A stretch of DNA of 64,000 nt from Burkholderia catarinensis. Lineage in GTDB: Bacteria > Pseudomonadota > Gammaproteobacteria > Burkholderiales > Burkholderiaceae. The notes under the pieces are model-generated. The model was not told where the DNA came from and did no database searches. It saw only the letters and a program-made list of their open reading frames with translations. The position numbers and the translations under genes are program-made. Within the stretch, counting starts at the first letter, position 1. Every line of letters begins with the position of its first letter. Where the stretch lies: contig NZ_MDEQ02000008.1 of assembly GCF_001883705.2 (NCBI RefSeq), positions 186,001 to 250,000 on the forward strand, written 5' to 3'. This document shows, in pieces, positions 55,935 to 64,000 of the stretch.

Positions 55935-56636
55935 TCACGCGGCCCCGTTGCGCCCCTCCGGAAACACGCCCTTGCTCATCGCATCGAGCTGCCGAACAAT
56001 CTCCGCGCGCAACTCAGCCGATACCTCGACGCTGTCGAGCAATTCCGAAATCCACAGCCCGTCGGCCGCGAGCCGGCAGATCATCAGCGTCGCGGCCTGC
56101 CCGAGCGGCACGGGATCGGCCCGCGTCCACTCGCGCATCGGCACCGACCATCGCGCGCGCGTGTCCTGCTCGGTAATCATCGACGCGACCAGCACGCGCA
56201 GCACATCGGTACTCGCCGCCGGATGCGACTCGTCGAGCACCGCGTGCATGTAGGCCCGCGCCGCCGCGCCGTCGCCGCCGGAATCCGCCGCCATGCGCGC
56301 GGCCATCTGCGCGCCGAACCGCTCGGTCGCCTGCCCGAACAGCGCATCCAGCAGCCCCTGCTTGTTCGCGAAGTGATACTGCAGCGCGCCTTTCGTCACG
56401 CCGGCACGCTCGGCCACCGCATCGAGCGTCAACGCGGCCACGCCGTGATGCGTCGCGATCTCCGACGCGGCGGCCAGCAACTGCGCGCGCACCTGATCCG
56501 GCGCTTTTTTTCGTCGCACGCCGGCGGTGGCAGCCGCCGGCGCCGGTGATCCCTCAGGCGCCTGCGCACCGGCCGTTCCAGCCGGTTCGACAGGCGCGGA
56601 CACATCGTGCGGCGCAGGTTCGAGGCGTTTTTTCAT
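55935..56636 (-). CDS. TetR-family transcriptional regulator
   Basis: 233 residues. A 45-residue Pro/Ala-rich N-terminal extension precedes the HTH: QLLAAASEIATHHGVAALTLDAVAERAGVTKGALQYHFANKQGLLDALF (about 52-100). The C-terminal ligand domain is typical (TetR_C-like, ending LRAEIVRQLDAMSKG). Divergent from the squalene-hopene cyclase gene with a 65-bp gap, so it most likely represses that gene and itself. A start at 56675 is possible but would lie within the operator. Confidence 0.92.
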   Translation of the reverse strand: MKKRLEPAPHDVSAPVEPAGTAGAQAPEGSPAPAAATAGVRRKKAPDQVRAQLLAAASEIATHHGVAALTLDAVAERAGVTKGALQYHFANKQGLLDALFGQATERFGAQMAARMAADSGGDGAAARAYMHAVLDESHPAASTDVLRVLVASMITEQDTRARWSVPMREWTRADPVPLGQAATLMICRLAADGLWISELLDSVEVSAELRAEIVRQLDAMSKGVFPEGRNGAA

Positions 56637-56672
56637 GATGCGGATGGTAGCACCCGGGGGTCTCGATATAAA

Positions 56673-56692
56673 CATTCCGTCCGGATGGTATG
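56673..56692. promoter_or_regulatory. TetR-type operator at the shc promoter
   Basis: CATTCCGTCCGGATGGTATG is an imperfect 20-bp palindrome (CAT.CC.TCCGGA.GG.ATG). It lies between the divergent TetR and cyclase genes, 9 bp before the cyclase start, where a bound repressor would block initiation. The ATGs at 56690 and 56702 both follow it. Confidence 0.6.
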
Positions 56693-56701
56693 ATCCGCCG
56701 C

Positions 56702-58744
56702 ATGAACAAACCCGCCCCCTCCCCCTGGTCCGCGCTCGACACCGCCATCGCCCGTGGACGCGACGCGCTCGTGCGCCTTCAGCAGCCCGACGGCAGCTGG
56801 TGTTTCGAACTCGAATCCGACGCGACGATCACCGCGGAATACATCCTGATGATGCATTTCATGGACAGGATCGACGACGTGCGCCAGGAGAAGATGGCGC
56901 GTTACCTGCGCGCGAACCAGCGGCTCGACACGCATGGCGGATGGGCGCTGTACGTCGACGGCGATCCGGACGTGTCGTGCAGCGTGAAGGCGTACTTCGC
57001 GCTGAAGGCGGCCGGCGACAGCGAACACGCGCCGCACATGGTCCGCGCGCGCGACGCGATCCTGAAGCTCGGCGGCGCGGCACGCTCGAACGTGTTCACG
57101 CGCATCCTGCTCGCGACGTTCGGCCAGGTGCCGTGGCGCGCGGCACCGTTCATGCCGATCGAATTCGTGCTGTTCCCGAAGTGGTTGCCGATCTCGATGT
57201 ACAAGGTCGCGTACTGGGCGCGCACGACGATGGTGCCGCTGCTCGTGCTGTGCTCGCTGAAGGCGCGCGCGCGCAATCCGCGCAACATCTCGATCCGCGA
57301 GCTGTTCGTCACGCCGCCGGACGAGGAGCGCCGCTACTTCCCGCCCGCGCGCGGCATGCGCAAGCTCTTCCTCGCGCTCGACCGCACGGTCCGTCATATC
57401 GAGCCGCTGATGCCGAAGCGCCTGCGGCAGCGCGCGATCCGGCATGCCGAGGCGTGGTGCGCGGAACGCATGAACGGCGAGGACGGGCTCGGCGGCATCT
57501 TCCCGCCGATCGTGTACAGCTATCAGATGATGGACGTGCTCGGCTACCCGGACGATCATCCGCTGCGGCGCGATTGCGAAAACGCGCTGGAAAAGCTGCT
57601 GGTCACGCGGCCGGACGGCAGCGTGTATTGCCAGCCGTGCCTGTCGCCGGTGTGGGATACCGCATGGAGCACGATGGCGCTCGAACAGGCACGCGGCGTG
57701 GCGGCGCCGGAAGCCGGCGAGCCGGACGGCGCGCGGCGCGAACTCGACGAACGCATCGCGCGCGCGTACGACTGGCTGGCCGAACGCCAGGTGAACGACC
57801 TGCGCGGCGACTGGATCGAGAACGCGCCGGCCGATACGGCGCCGGGCGGATGGGCATTCCAGTACGCGAACCCGTACTACCCCGACATCGACGACACCGC
57901 GGTCGTCACCGCGATGCTCGATCGCCGCGGCCGTACGCATCGCAACGCGGACGGCACGCACCCGTATGCGCGGCGCGTCGCGCGCGCACTCGACTGGATG
58001 CGCGGGCTGCAATCGCGCAACGGCGGCTTCGCGGCGTTCGACGCCGACTGCGACCGCATGTACCTGAACGCGATCCCGTTCGCCGATCACGGCGCGCTGC
58101 TCGACCCGCCGACCGAGGACGTGTCGGGCCGCGTGCTGCTGTGCTTCGGCGTGACGAAACGCGCGGACGACCACGCGTCGCTCGCGCGCTGCATCGACTA
58201 TGTGAAGCGCACGCAGCAACCCGACGGCAGTTGGTGGGGCCGCTGGGGCACGAACTACATCTACGGCACGTGGAGCGTGCTGGCCGGCCTCGCGCTCGCC
58301 GGCGAGGACAAGTCGCAACCCTATATCGCACGCGCGCTCGAATGGCTCCGCGCACGACAGCATGCGGACGGCGGCTGGGGCGAGACGAACGACAGCTACA
58401 TCGACCCGAAGCTGGCCGGCACCAATGCCGGCGAGAGCACGTCGAACTTCACCGCGTGGGCACTGCTCGCGCAGATGGCGTTCGGCGACTGCGAATCCGA
58501 TTCGGTGAAGCGCGGCATCGCGTATCTGCAGTCGGTGCAGCAGGACGACGGCTTCTGGTGGCACCGCTCGCACAATGCGCCGGGCTTTCCGCGCATCTTC
58601 TACCTGAAGTATCACGGCTACACCGCGTACTTCCCGCTGTGGGCGCTCGCGCGGTATCGGCGGCTGGCGAGCGCTGCGGCAGCGCCGGCTCCGGCCGTGC
58701 GCGGCGCGGCCGCAATCGCGGCAACGGACCCCGCGGTCGCCTGA
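56702..58744 (+). CDS. shc: squalene-hopene cyclase
   Basis: 680-residue membrane-associated class II terpene cyclase that turns squalene into hopene, for hopanoid synthesis. The catalytic DxDD motif DIDDTA is at about residue 393-398. QW repeats are clear: QQPDGSWCFELESDATI (N-term), GGFAAFDADCDRMYL, QQPDGSWWGRWGTNYIYGTW, ADGGWGETNDSY, QQDDGFWWHRSHNAPGFPRIFYLKYHGYTAYFPLWAL. Length matches the family (about 630-680). Start at ATG 56702 (MNKPAP); ATG 56690 would add four residues. Burkholderia hopanoids are linked to membrane and antibiotic resistance. Confidence 0.97.
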   Translation: MNKPAPSPWSALDTAIARGRDALVRLQQPDGSWCFELESDATITAEYILMMHFMDRIDDVRQEKMARYLRANQRLDTHGGWALYVDGDPDVSCSVKAYFALKAAGDSEHAPHMVRARDAILKLGGAARSNVFTRILLATFGQVPWRAAPFMPIEFVLFPKWLPISMYKVAYWARTTMVPLLVLCSLKARARNPRNISIRELFVTPPDEERRYFPPARGMRKLFLALDRTVRHIEPLMPKRLRQRAIRHAEAWCAERMNGEDGLGGIFPPIVYSYQMMDVLGYPDDHPLRRDCENALEKLLVTRPDGSVYCQPCLSPVWDTAWSTMALEQARGVAAPEAGEPDGARRELDERIARAYDWLAERQVNDLRGDWIENAPADTAPGGWAFQYANPYYPDIDDTAVVTAMLDRRGRTHRNADGTHPYARRVARALDWMRGLQSRNGGFAAFDADCDRMYLNAIPFADHGALLDPPTEDVSGRVLLCFGVTKRADDHASLARCIDYVKRTQQPDGSWWGRWGTNYIYGTWSVLAGLALAGEDKSQPYIARALEWLRARQHADGGWGETNDSYIDPKLAGTNAGESTSNFTAWALLAQMAFGDCESDSVKRGIAYLQSVQQDDGFWWHRSHNAPGFPRIFYLKYHGYTAYFPLWALARYRRLASAAAAPAPAVRGAAAIAATDPAVA

Positions 58745-58769
58745 GCGGCGACGCTCGGGCGCGTGCCCG

Positions 58770-59432
58770 TCACACGAAGCCCTCTTCGACCAGCGTGCAG
58801 CCGTTCGCCGTGATCTCGTGCCGCTGGCCCGAACCGCCGACCACGCGGCTCCAGCTCGCGGCAACGAGCACGGCCGCGTCGCCGTCGGTGCGCAGCGCAT
58901 AGCCGAACCCGCCGTACATGCCCGGCACCGCGAACCACATGCGTTCGGCCGACGCGTCGAGTTCGAGCAGCGGTTCGAGTTCGGGCAGGCGCAGTGCGTC
59001 GACACGCAGGTGTGCGATGCGGCCGCCAATCATGTTGTGGAAATGGCGCTGGATGGCGAGCAGTGTGACGTCGGGCACGAAGCGGCGCGGCTGTGGCGTC
59101 AACAGCGCAACCAGATGCCGATGCCCGCGCCGCACGGCGATATCGATCGCGCGCTCGCGTTTCGCATCGCGCAGCATCCGCCATGCACCGAGTCGCAGCA
59201 GTTCTGCGACGACCTCCTGCGGCGCACCGCCGTAAGCCGCCTGATGCAGCGGCGCAAAAAGCGACGTGCCGCCGAGCCGCGTCGCGTTGACGAGGCGAGG
59301 TTGCTTTGCAACGAGATCGAGCATCGTCGCCCATTCGCCCTGCCGCGCGGCGTCGGCCAATGCGTGCCGGCTCGCGACCTCCGCGTCGCCGAGCACGTCG
59401 GCGCCCGTGATTCCGTCCCATGCGATGCTCAA
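58770..59432 (-). CDS. ankyrin-repeat protein
   Basis: 220 residues from a TTG (59432) preceded by AAGGAG at 6-nt spacing; an ATG reading further upstream (59498) lacks this. ATMLDLVAKQPRLVNATRLGGTSLFAPLHQAAYGGAPQEVVAELLRLGAW holds two ankyrin units (about 30-80), followed by RERAIDIAVRRGHRHLVALLTP. The C-terminal half is a beta-rich unknown domain. Convergent with shc. Role unknown. Confidence 0.75.
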   Translation of the reverse strand: MSIAWDGITGADVLGDAEVASRHALADAARQGEWATMLDLVAKQPRLVNATRLGGTSLFAPLHQAAYGGAPQEVVAELLRLGAWRMLRDAKRERAIDIAVRRGHRHLVALLTPQPRRFVPDVTLLAIQRHFHNMIGGRIAHLRVDALRLPELEPLLELDASAERMWFAVPGMYGGFGYALRTDGDAAVLVAASWSRVVGGSGQRHEITANGCTLVEEGFV

Positions 59433-59522
59433 TCGGCTCTCCTTCGTCGACCGGTGTCTCGCTCGCCGCCCACCGGATTGCCCGCTCATCATAAGCATGT
59501 CCCGGCAGGCGGCGCGGAAACA

Positions 59523-60692
59523 TTACCGCCCGTCGCCGAGCGACCCGAGAATCCGGTACGCGGCCTTCACGCGGTCCTCGTTCGGATAGCTGCGATTCGC
59601 GAGCATCACGATCGCGATCCGCTTCGAGGGGACGAACGCGACATAGGTACTGAAGCCGTTGGTCGAGCCCGTCTTGTTGATCCACGTATCCGCGCTCGGC
59701 GCGAGCGGCGGCTTGATCGCGGTGGCCGGTAACCCGTCGCGCAGCATCTTCATCGAGTTGCCTTCGAGCAGCGTCGGCAGCGCGACCGGATACGGATACT
59801 GTTCCCAGATCAGGTCCTGCGTCAGCGGCCCCGCGCGGAAATAGCCGGTGTGCGTGCGTTCGATCGCGCGCTTCAGCCGCGGGGCGGTTTCGACCAGCCC
59901 CATGTTCGCCTGCACGAAACGCAGCAGGTCCGCCGCCGTGGTCCGCACGCCGTACGCCGGCTGCCACAACATGCCGCCCGTCATCCGGATCGGCTTGCCG
60001 TCCTGCGTATAGCCCTGCGCGTAGTCGGCCTGGCGCGCGCCGGGCACGTTGATGTACGTGTGCGTCATCCCGAGCGAGGGAAAGAGCCGCTGCTCCATCA
60101 GCGCCGAGAAATCCTTGTTCATCGCCTTCGCGGTCAGCCACCCGAGCATCCCGATCGCGACGTTCGAATACGTGCGGTACGTGCCCGGCGCATATGCGGG
60201 CCGCCACGCGTCGAGATAGCGGATCAGGCCCGCGTCGTCGCGGATGCTGTCCGGTACCTGCAGCGGCATCCCGCCGGGCGTGTGCGTGCCGAGCTGGAGC
60301 AGCGTGACGACGCCGAACGGCTTGCCCTGCAACGCGGGCAGGTACTTGGCCGCCGGATCCGCGAGCGACAGTTCGCCGCCTTCCTGCGCGTCCGCCGCGA
60401 GCGTCGCGGTCAGCGTCTTGCTGACCGAGCCGATCTCGAACAGCGTGTCGCCGGTGACGGGCTTGCCGGTTTGCGTCGACATCACGCCGTAGTCGAACAC
60501 GTAAGGCTTGCCGTCGGCCACGATGCCGATCGCCATGCCGGGAATCGCGTACTGCTTCATCAGCGGCGCGACGTGGCGGGTCACGGTGTCATGGATGTCG
60601 TCCTGCGTGACCGCGGCCGCGCGGCCGGCCGTGGCGGTAGCGCACGCGGCGACGAACAGGGTCGCGGCGAAGCGTGTCGCGTTGAATCGCAT
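59523..60692 (-). CDS. ampC: class C beta-lactamase (AmpC-like)
   Basis: 389-residue periplasmic serine hydrolase. Sec signal (cleavage near residue 27). Catalytic S89-V-S-K92 in EIGSVSK, second motif YSN in RTYSNVAIG and KTG in INKTGSTNGF, plus GYTQDGKPIRMTGG and LEGNSMKML. These features fit class C rather than carboxypeptidase homologues. No divergent ampR is present, so expression control differs from the classical pair. RBS AAAGGAA before ATG 60692. Confidence 0.93.
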   Translation of the reverse strand: MRFNATRFAATLFVAACATATAGRAAAVTQDDIHDTVTRHVAPLMKQYAIPGMAIGIVADGKPYVFDYGVMSTQTGKPVTGDTLFEIGSVSKTLTATLAADAQEGGELSLADPAAKYLPALQGKPFGVVTLLQLGTHTPGGMPLQVPDSIRDDAGLIRYLDAWRPAYAPGTYRTYSNVAIGMLGWLTAKAMNKDFSALMEQRLFPSLGMTHTYINVPGARQADYAQGYTQDGKPIRMTGGMLWQPAYGVRTTAADLLRFVQANMGLVETAPRLKRAIERTHTGYFRAGPLTQDLIWEQYPYPVALPTLLEGNSMKMLRDGLPATAIKPPLAPSADTWINKTGSTNGFSTYVAFVPSKRIAIVMLANRSYPNEDRVKAAYRILGSLGDGR

Positions 60693-61040
60693 GGTTGCGG
60701 TTCCTTTGATTTCGTATGGTTGCGTGGACAACAGATTCGGCGCGTCGCGCGAAGATCACGGCGGCCGGCCTGTCGAAGCAGGACTATCCACTGTCAACCG
60801 CCCGCCAACAATCGACGATATGTTGCGCGAGCCTAAAGAAAAACTAATGAGATACGCGAAGCGCCGGATGACGCCGCATCGAAGATCGATGGAAAATAGA
60901 CAAGTCTTGTCAGATCCGCGAACGCCGGCACGCCGCGCGTTGCTCGCCGGCGGCAGCGACAAGCCGCTCTGCAACTAGCGCGAAAGCGGGCACGGGATCA
61001 CAGGCGCGCGGACCATCGCGCCGGGCGACCCACGCGAACT
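60693..61040. other. intergenic region, no gene recognised
   Basis: About 350 bp between the beta-lactamase start and the next minus-strand hydrolase. It must contain the ampC promoter. No ampR-like gene and no convincing ORF. Confidence 0.5.
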
Positions 61041-61853
61041 TCATCCCGGCAGCCGGTCGAGGAAGGCCAGCATCGCCGCGTTGAACCGCGCGGGCCGCTG
61101 CAGCGGCGCGAAATGGCTCACGCCGGGCAGGATCGTCAGCGTCGCGCCCGGAATCGTACGCGCCAGATACGCCGCATGCTCGGGCCGGATGAATTCGTCG
61201 TGCTCGCCCTGCACGATCGCAACCGGCACGGCGATCGCCGCGAGATCCTGCGCGCTGTAATCCGGTTGCGTGCGCATCATTTCGCCGACGGCCGCGACGA
61301 ATGCGTCGAACTGCTCCGGCGTCGCGGACAATTGCGCGTAGTCCTTCCGGTGCCGCGCGAAGCAGCGGTCGAGCAGCGGGCTCGGCGCCATCTCCTTCGT
61401 GCCGCCCGGGTCCATGTTGCATGCGAAGAAGAACACGCCGACCGCGCGTTCCGGCGCGCGGGCGGCCAGCACGAGCGCGATGCACGCGCCGTCGCTCCAG
61501 CCGACGAAGCGCGCACGGTCGACATGCAGCGCGTCGAGGACGGCGAGCACGTCCGACGCCATGCGTTCGTAGGAATAGGGTTGATCGTCGCGCGTGCTGC
61601 GGCCGTGGCCGCGGCTGTCGATCACGATCGCGCGGTAGCCGGCCGCGAGCAGCGCCGGCACCTGGTTGCCCCAGTTGCCGCCGTGACCGAGGCCGCCGTG
61701 CAGCAGCACGACCGGCGGCCCGTGGCCGAACGACGCGTGCCAGATGCGCGCGCCGTCGTGTTCCAGCCATCCTTGCGCATTGGCCGCCGGCAGCGGCGTG
61801 CCGCCGTGCGCGTCGAAGCGCACGAGATCGTCGTCGTCGATTTCCGCATTCAT
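61041..61853 (-). CDS. alpha/beta hydrolase
   Basis: 270 residues. PPVVLLHGGLGHGGNWGNQVPALLAAGYRAIVIDSRGHGRST is the classic strand-3 to D-x-R-G-H-G-x-S region; GWSDGACIAL is the nucleophile elbow; VQGEHDEFI holds the acid and GVSHFAPLQ the His. Proline iminopeptidase/haloperoxidase-like. Minus-strand, isolated from neighbours by intergenic stretches. Substrate unknown. Confidence 0.92.
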   Translation of the reverse strand: MNAEIDDDDLVRFDAHGGTPLPAANAQGWLEHDGARIWHASFGHGPPVVLLHGGLGHGGNWGNQVPALLAAGYRAIVIDSRGHGRSTRDDQPYSYERMASDVLAVLDALHVDRARFVGWSDGACIALVLAARAPERAVGVFFFACNMDPGGTKEMAPSPLLDRCFARHRKDYAQLSATPEQFDAFVAAVGEMMRTQPDYSAQDLAAIAVPVAIVQGEHDEFIRPEHAAYLARTIPGATLTILPGVSHFAPLQRPARFNAAMLAFLDRLPG

Positions 61854-61923
61854 CGTTCTGCCGTCCTTTCGAGGGAGACGCGCTTGCGATTGTAATGCGT
61901 GCGGCCGACGCGGCCGTGAACCG

Positions 61924-62397
61924 TCAGGCCTGCGTCGACACCAGCCCGCCCGACGACGAGCCGCCCGTCTTCTCGATCGCCTGTGCGAGCTGCGAGATCG
62001 CGGCCTCGAGCGCTGCGGAGATCGCGCTGGCTTCCGCGCTCAGCGATTGCTGTTCGATCGCCGCGGACGGGTCGTCCTTCGCGCGCTGGGCCGCACTCGC
62101 CATCTGCCGCTCCAGCGTCGCGAGCTGCTTCTGCAGCCGCTCGATCAGCGCCTTCAACTGGCTGACCGCCGGGCTTTCCGACGACGCGCCCGATGCACCG
62201 AGCGTTTCGCCGGTGCCGCCGCTCGAACCCTTCGTGCCGGTGGTGCCGGTCGTGCCGGTGGTATCCGTTGCACTGTCGCTGGACGACGTCGCGGCGGGCG
62301 CGGCCGACGATGTCGCCGCAGCACCCGGCGACGTGTTCGCGGTCAGGCTGCCGTCCGCCAGCGGGGCTCGCGCGGTCGTGGAGAAATCGATCTGCAT
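61924..62397 (-). CDS. FlxA-like coiled-coil protein
   Basis: 157 residues. N-terminal low-complexity Ser/Thr/Gly region (about 10-70, TTGTTGTTGTKGSSGGTG) and a coiled coil (about 78-125): AVSQLKALIERLQKQLATLERQMASAAQRA. Resembles FlxA-family proteins of flagellar regulons. Ends KTGGSSSGGLVSTQA. Function unknown. Confidence 0.72.
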   Translation of the reverse strand: MQIDFSTTARAPLADGSLTANTSPGAAATSSAAPAATSSSDSATDTTGTTGTTGTKGSSGGTGETLGASGASSESPAVSQLKALIERLQKQLATLERQMASAAQRAKDDPSAAIEQQSLSAEASAISAALEAAISQLAQAIEKTGGSSSGGLVSTQA

Positions 62398-62811
62398 CGT
62401 GTCGGTCCGTGTGTCGGTAAGTGAATCGTGACGGGGCGGGAAATGCGTTCCAGCTCGCCTTCCAACTCGTTTACGGCATTCGTCACACGAAACTTGAGTA
62501 TCGGGGCCGGACTGATTTCCCGGAAAATCGCGTGTTTTAGCCGCGAAAGGGACAGATTGACGGCGAGACGACGCTGGTAAAATCGCAACTTCGCCGGCCG
62601 CATTCGTGCGTCGACGGCCTCCGGGCTCGATCGCGCAACGCCGCCGGGTTCGACTCCCGCCGTTTCGGGCGCGGCACGCAACGCGCGCCGACGCCGCGGT
62701 CGCGGCTTCGCGGGTCGCCTTTTCCGTCCGCCTTCGTGCCCCGCTCGCCGGTTCGAGCGGCGAACGCCGTGCGGCGCACGCTCACTTCATCACACATTCG
62801 AGGTACACACG
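62398..62811. other. intergenic region before a small membrane protein
   Basis: About 410 bp. TTGACG (62557-62562) and TAAAAT (62578-62583) with a 15-bp spacer could be a weak promoter. No gene recognised; frames crossing it are shadows. Confidence 0.4.
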
Positions 62812-62946
62812 ATGGCCCGCATCGGCGCCTTCTGCATCACGACGTGGCTTGCCGCCGCGATTCTCTACTTCGGCCAGCACTCCGTCGCGATGATGGCATT
62901 GAGCGGTGTCGTCGTCTTCGGCGGGTTCGATCTGCTGCGTCCGTAA
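62812..62946 (+). CDS. 44-residue predicted membrane protein
   Basis: MARIGAFCITTWLAAAILYF, then GQHSVAMMALSGVVVFGGFDLLRP, then stop. Two hydrophobic segments (about 5-21 and 26-38) make a helical hairpin. GAGG lies 7-8 nt before the ATG. Short enough to be missed by gene callers. No known family recognised; it lies between the FlxA-like gene and the GH92 gene, oppositely oriented to both. Confidence 0.6.
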   Translation: MARIGAFCITTWLAAAILYFGQHSVAMMALSGVVVFGGFDLLRP

Positions 62947-63062
62947 GCGCGCATCGCCCGCTCGCCGCATCGCGCGTTGACGCGGCGGCACCCGTGCCGG
63001 ACCGCGACGAACGACGAGTGCGCGTCGAGATCGTGGCTGTCCATCTGCCACACGAAGCTCGG

Positions 63063-64000
63063 TTATCGCGCGCCGGCCTGGCGCATGTGCATCGCGGAAG
63101 GCGAGACGCCGGCCGTCATCTGCGTATAGTCCGCGTTCGGCCCGGACGGCGGCGCCAGGTTGTCGGCGGCCGCCCATTGCGTCGGCGTTGCGGACAGCGC
63201 GTAGCGCATCGTCCCGCCGTTGGCGATCTTGCCCAGCGGCAGCCATGAACCCGCGTAGTCCGCGCCGTTGACCTTCAGCGACCGGATATACGCGAACGAC
63301 GGATGACCCGCCCCGTCCATCGCGACCTGCTTGTCGCTGTCGAGCCGCAGCGTCTTGCCGTTGCCGAGCCGGACGGTGATCCCGCTGAACTGCGGCGTGG
63401 ACAACGCGAGCCCGGCTTCCGACGGAATGACCGGGAACATGCCGAGCGTCGCCCACACGTACCAGCTCGACGTCGCGCCCATGTCGTCGTTGCCCGGCAG
63501 CCCGTCGCGGCCGGTCGTGAACGCCTTCGACATGATGATCGGCAGGATGTACTGCGCACCGCTCGGCTGCCCGGCCCAGTTGTATCCCCACGGCGACTGG
63601 AACGACGGTTCGTTGCCGATGTAGAGGCCATTGGACGATTCGCCGCCGTTCAGGTTGCCGGAGGTCGGCACGGTCGAGTATGGCGTCGTGATCGAGAACA
63701 GCTGATTCAGCCGCGTGACGGCCGCCTGCTTGCCGCCGATCGCATCGATCAGCGCGGTCCAGTCCTGCGCGAAGGTCCAGAAGTAGTTCGGCTCCGTCGA
63801 CTCATGGAACGAACCCGGCACGAGCGTGCCCAGCGTGCCGGGCGCCGCACCAGCCGGGGGCGCGTTGCGCGCGGCGATCACCTTGTTCGTGTCGTCGAAG
63901 ATGTTGCGCCACCATCCCGCCCGCGTGTACAGCGTGCCGATGTCGTCCGGCGTCACGCCGACCGACGGCGCGCTCAGCACGCTGGCGGGCAGCGCCTGCA
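63063..64000 (-). CDS. GH92-family alpha-mannosidase (C-terminal part; start outside window)
   Basis: About 312 codons of the C-terminal catalytic domain. Diagnostic: GLYIGNEPSFQSPWGYNWAGQPSG, GNDDMGATSSWYVWATLGMFPVIP (calcium and catalytic region) and FSGITVRLGNGKTLRL. GH92 enzymes are exo-alpha-1,2-mannosidases, usually exported, using a catalytic base in the ...DD.G... segment. Frame is open through the window end. Target glycan unknown. Confidence 0.93.
   Translation of the reverse strand, partial: QALPASVLSAPSVGVTPDDIGTLYTRAGWWRNIFDDTNKVIAARNAPPAGAAPGTLGTLVPGSFHESTEPNYFWTFAQDWTALIDAIGGKQAAVTRLNQLFSITTPYSTVPTSGNLNGGESSNGLYIGNEPSFQSPWGYNWAGQPSGAQYILPIIMSKAFTTGRDGLPGNDDMGATSSWYVWATLGMFPVIPSEAGLALSTPQFSGITVRLGNGKTLRLDSDKQVAMDGAGHPSFAYIRSLKVNGADYAGSWLPLGKIANGGTMRYALSATPTQWAAADNLAPPSGPNADYTQMTAGVSPSAMHMRQAGAR

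Overview
The window is GC-rich (locally AT-rich only in a few intergenic stretches) and looks like part of a secondary replicon of a Burkholderia cepacia-complex type betaproteobacterium. This is an inference from codon bias, the mix of LysR/TRAP/sugar-ABC genes, an ESPR-type trimeric autotransporter, a squalene-hopene cyclase, an HvrA-like H-NS protein and the 'DHCW' cupin family. I see no rRNA, tRNA, CRISPR array, phage or replication origin. All family assignments come from reading the translated sequence, not from searches.

Layout. 1-1448: start of a UvrA paralogue with a near-perfect LexA box upstream. 1.9-7.2 kb: a minus-strand respiratory module (subunit II fused to cytochrome c, subunit I, two subunit III-like proteins, subunit IV, and a Tat-exported HiPIP). 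A 290-bp element with 33-bp terminal inverted repeats lies between subunits II and I. 7.5-11 kb: small membrane and hypothetical proteins and an OmpA-like lipoprotein. 11.1-16.1 kb: a 1661-residue trimeric autotransporter with a tandem-repeat stalk, preceded by 1.5 kb of partly AT-rich non-coding DNA. 17.6-20.8 kb: a receiver/AraC-type regulator overlapping a 7TM sensor kinase. 20.8-25.8 kb: a YtfQRT-YjfF-like galactofuranose/sugar ABC operon. 26.1-31.8 kb: an MFS gene remnant, an alpha/beta hydrolase, a TRAP transporter with a palindromic operator, and a LuxR-type regulator. 32.0-33.4 kb: a histidine leader peptide, attenuator and stand-alone hisC. 33.4-46.7 kb: accessory genes (ankyrin protein, Rid protein, H-NS, cupin, zinc-ribbon membrane protein, two LysR regulators paired with LysE and AzoR, saccharopine-dehydrogenase-like oxidoreductase behind a MerR-type promoter, GST, WYL regulator, DUF3224). 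46.8-48.4 kb: a chemoreceptor. 48.6-53.1 kb: a block (MBL hydrolase, tautomerase, LysR, hydrolase and others) flanked by what look like the two ends of one broken VOC/glyoxalase gene. 53.2-55.7 kb: cupins, tautomerase remnant, FGE-sulfatase-like protein and an AAA kinase-like ATPase. 55.9-58.7 kb: TetR regulator divergent from squalene-hopene cyclase. 58.7-64 kb: ankyrin protein, class C beta-lactamase, hydrolase, FlxA-like protein, a 44-residue membrane protein, and the C-terminal part of a GH92 mannosidase.

How parts work together. The oxidase operon with a HiPIP suggests an electron-transfer chain in which HiPIP, or the fused cytochrome c, feeds a type A1 heme-copper oxidase. The sugar ABC and TRAP operons are separate uptake systems. 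The strongest regulatory finding is the complete histidine attenuator (four consecutive His codons with mutually exclusive 1:2, 2:3 and 3:4 pairings) in front of hisC. Other clear cis-elements are the LexA box, a 19-bp-spacer MerR-type promoter without an adjacent MerR gene, and a TetR-like palindrome at the shc promoter.
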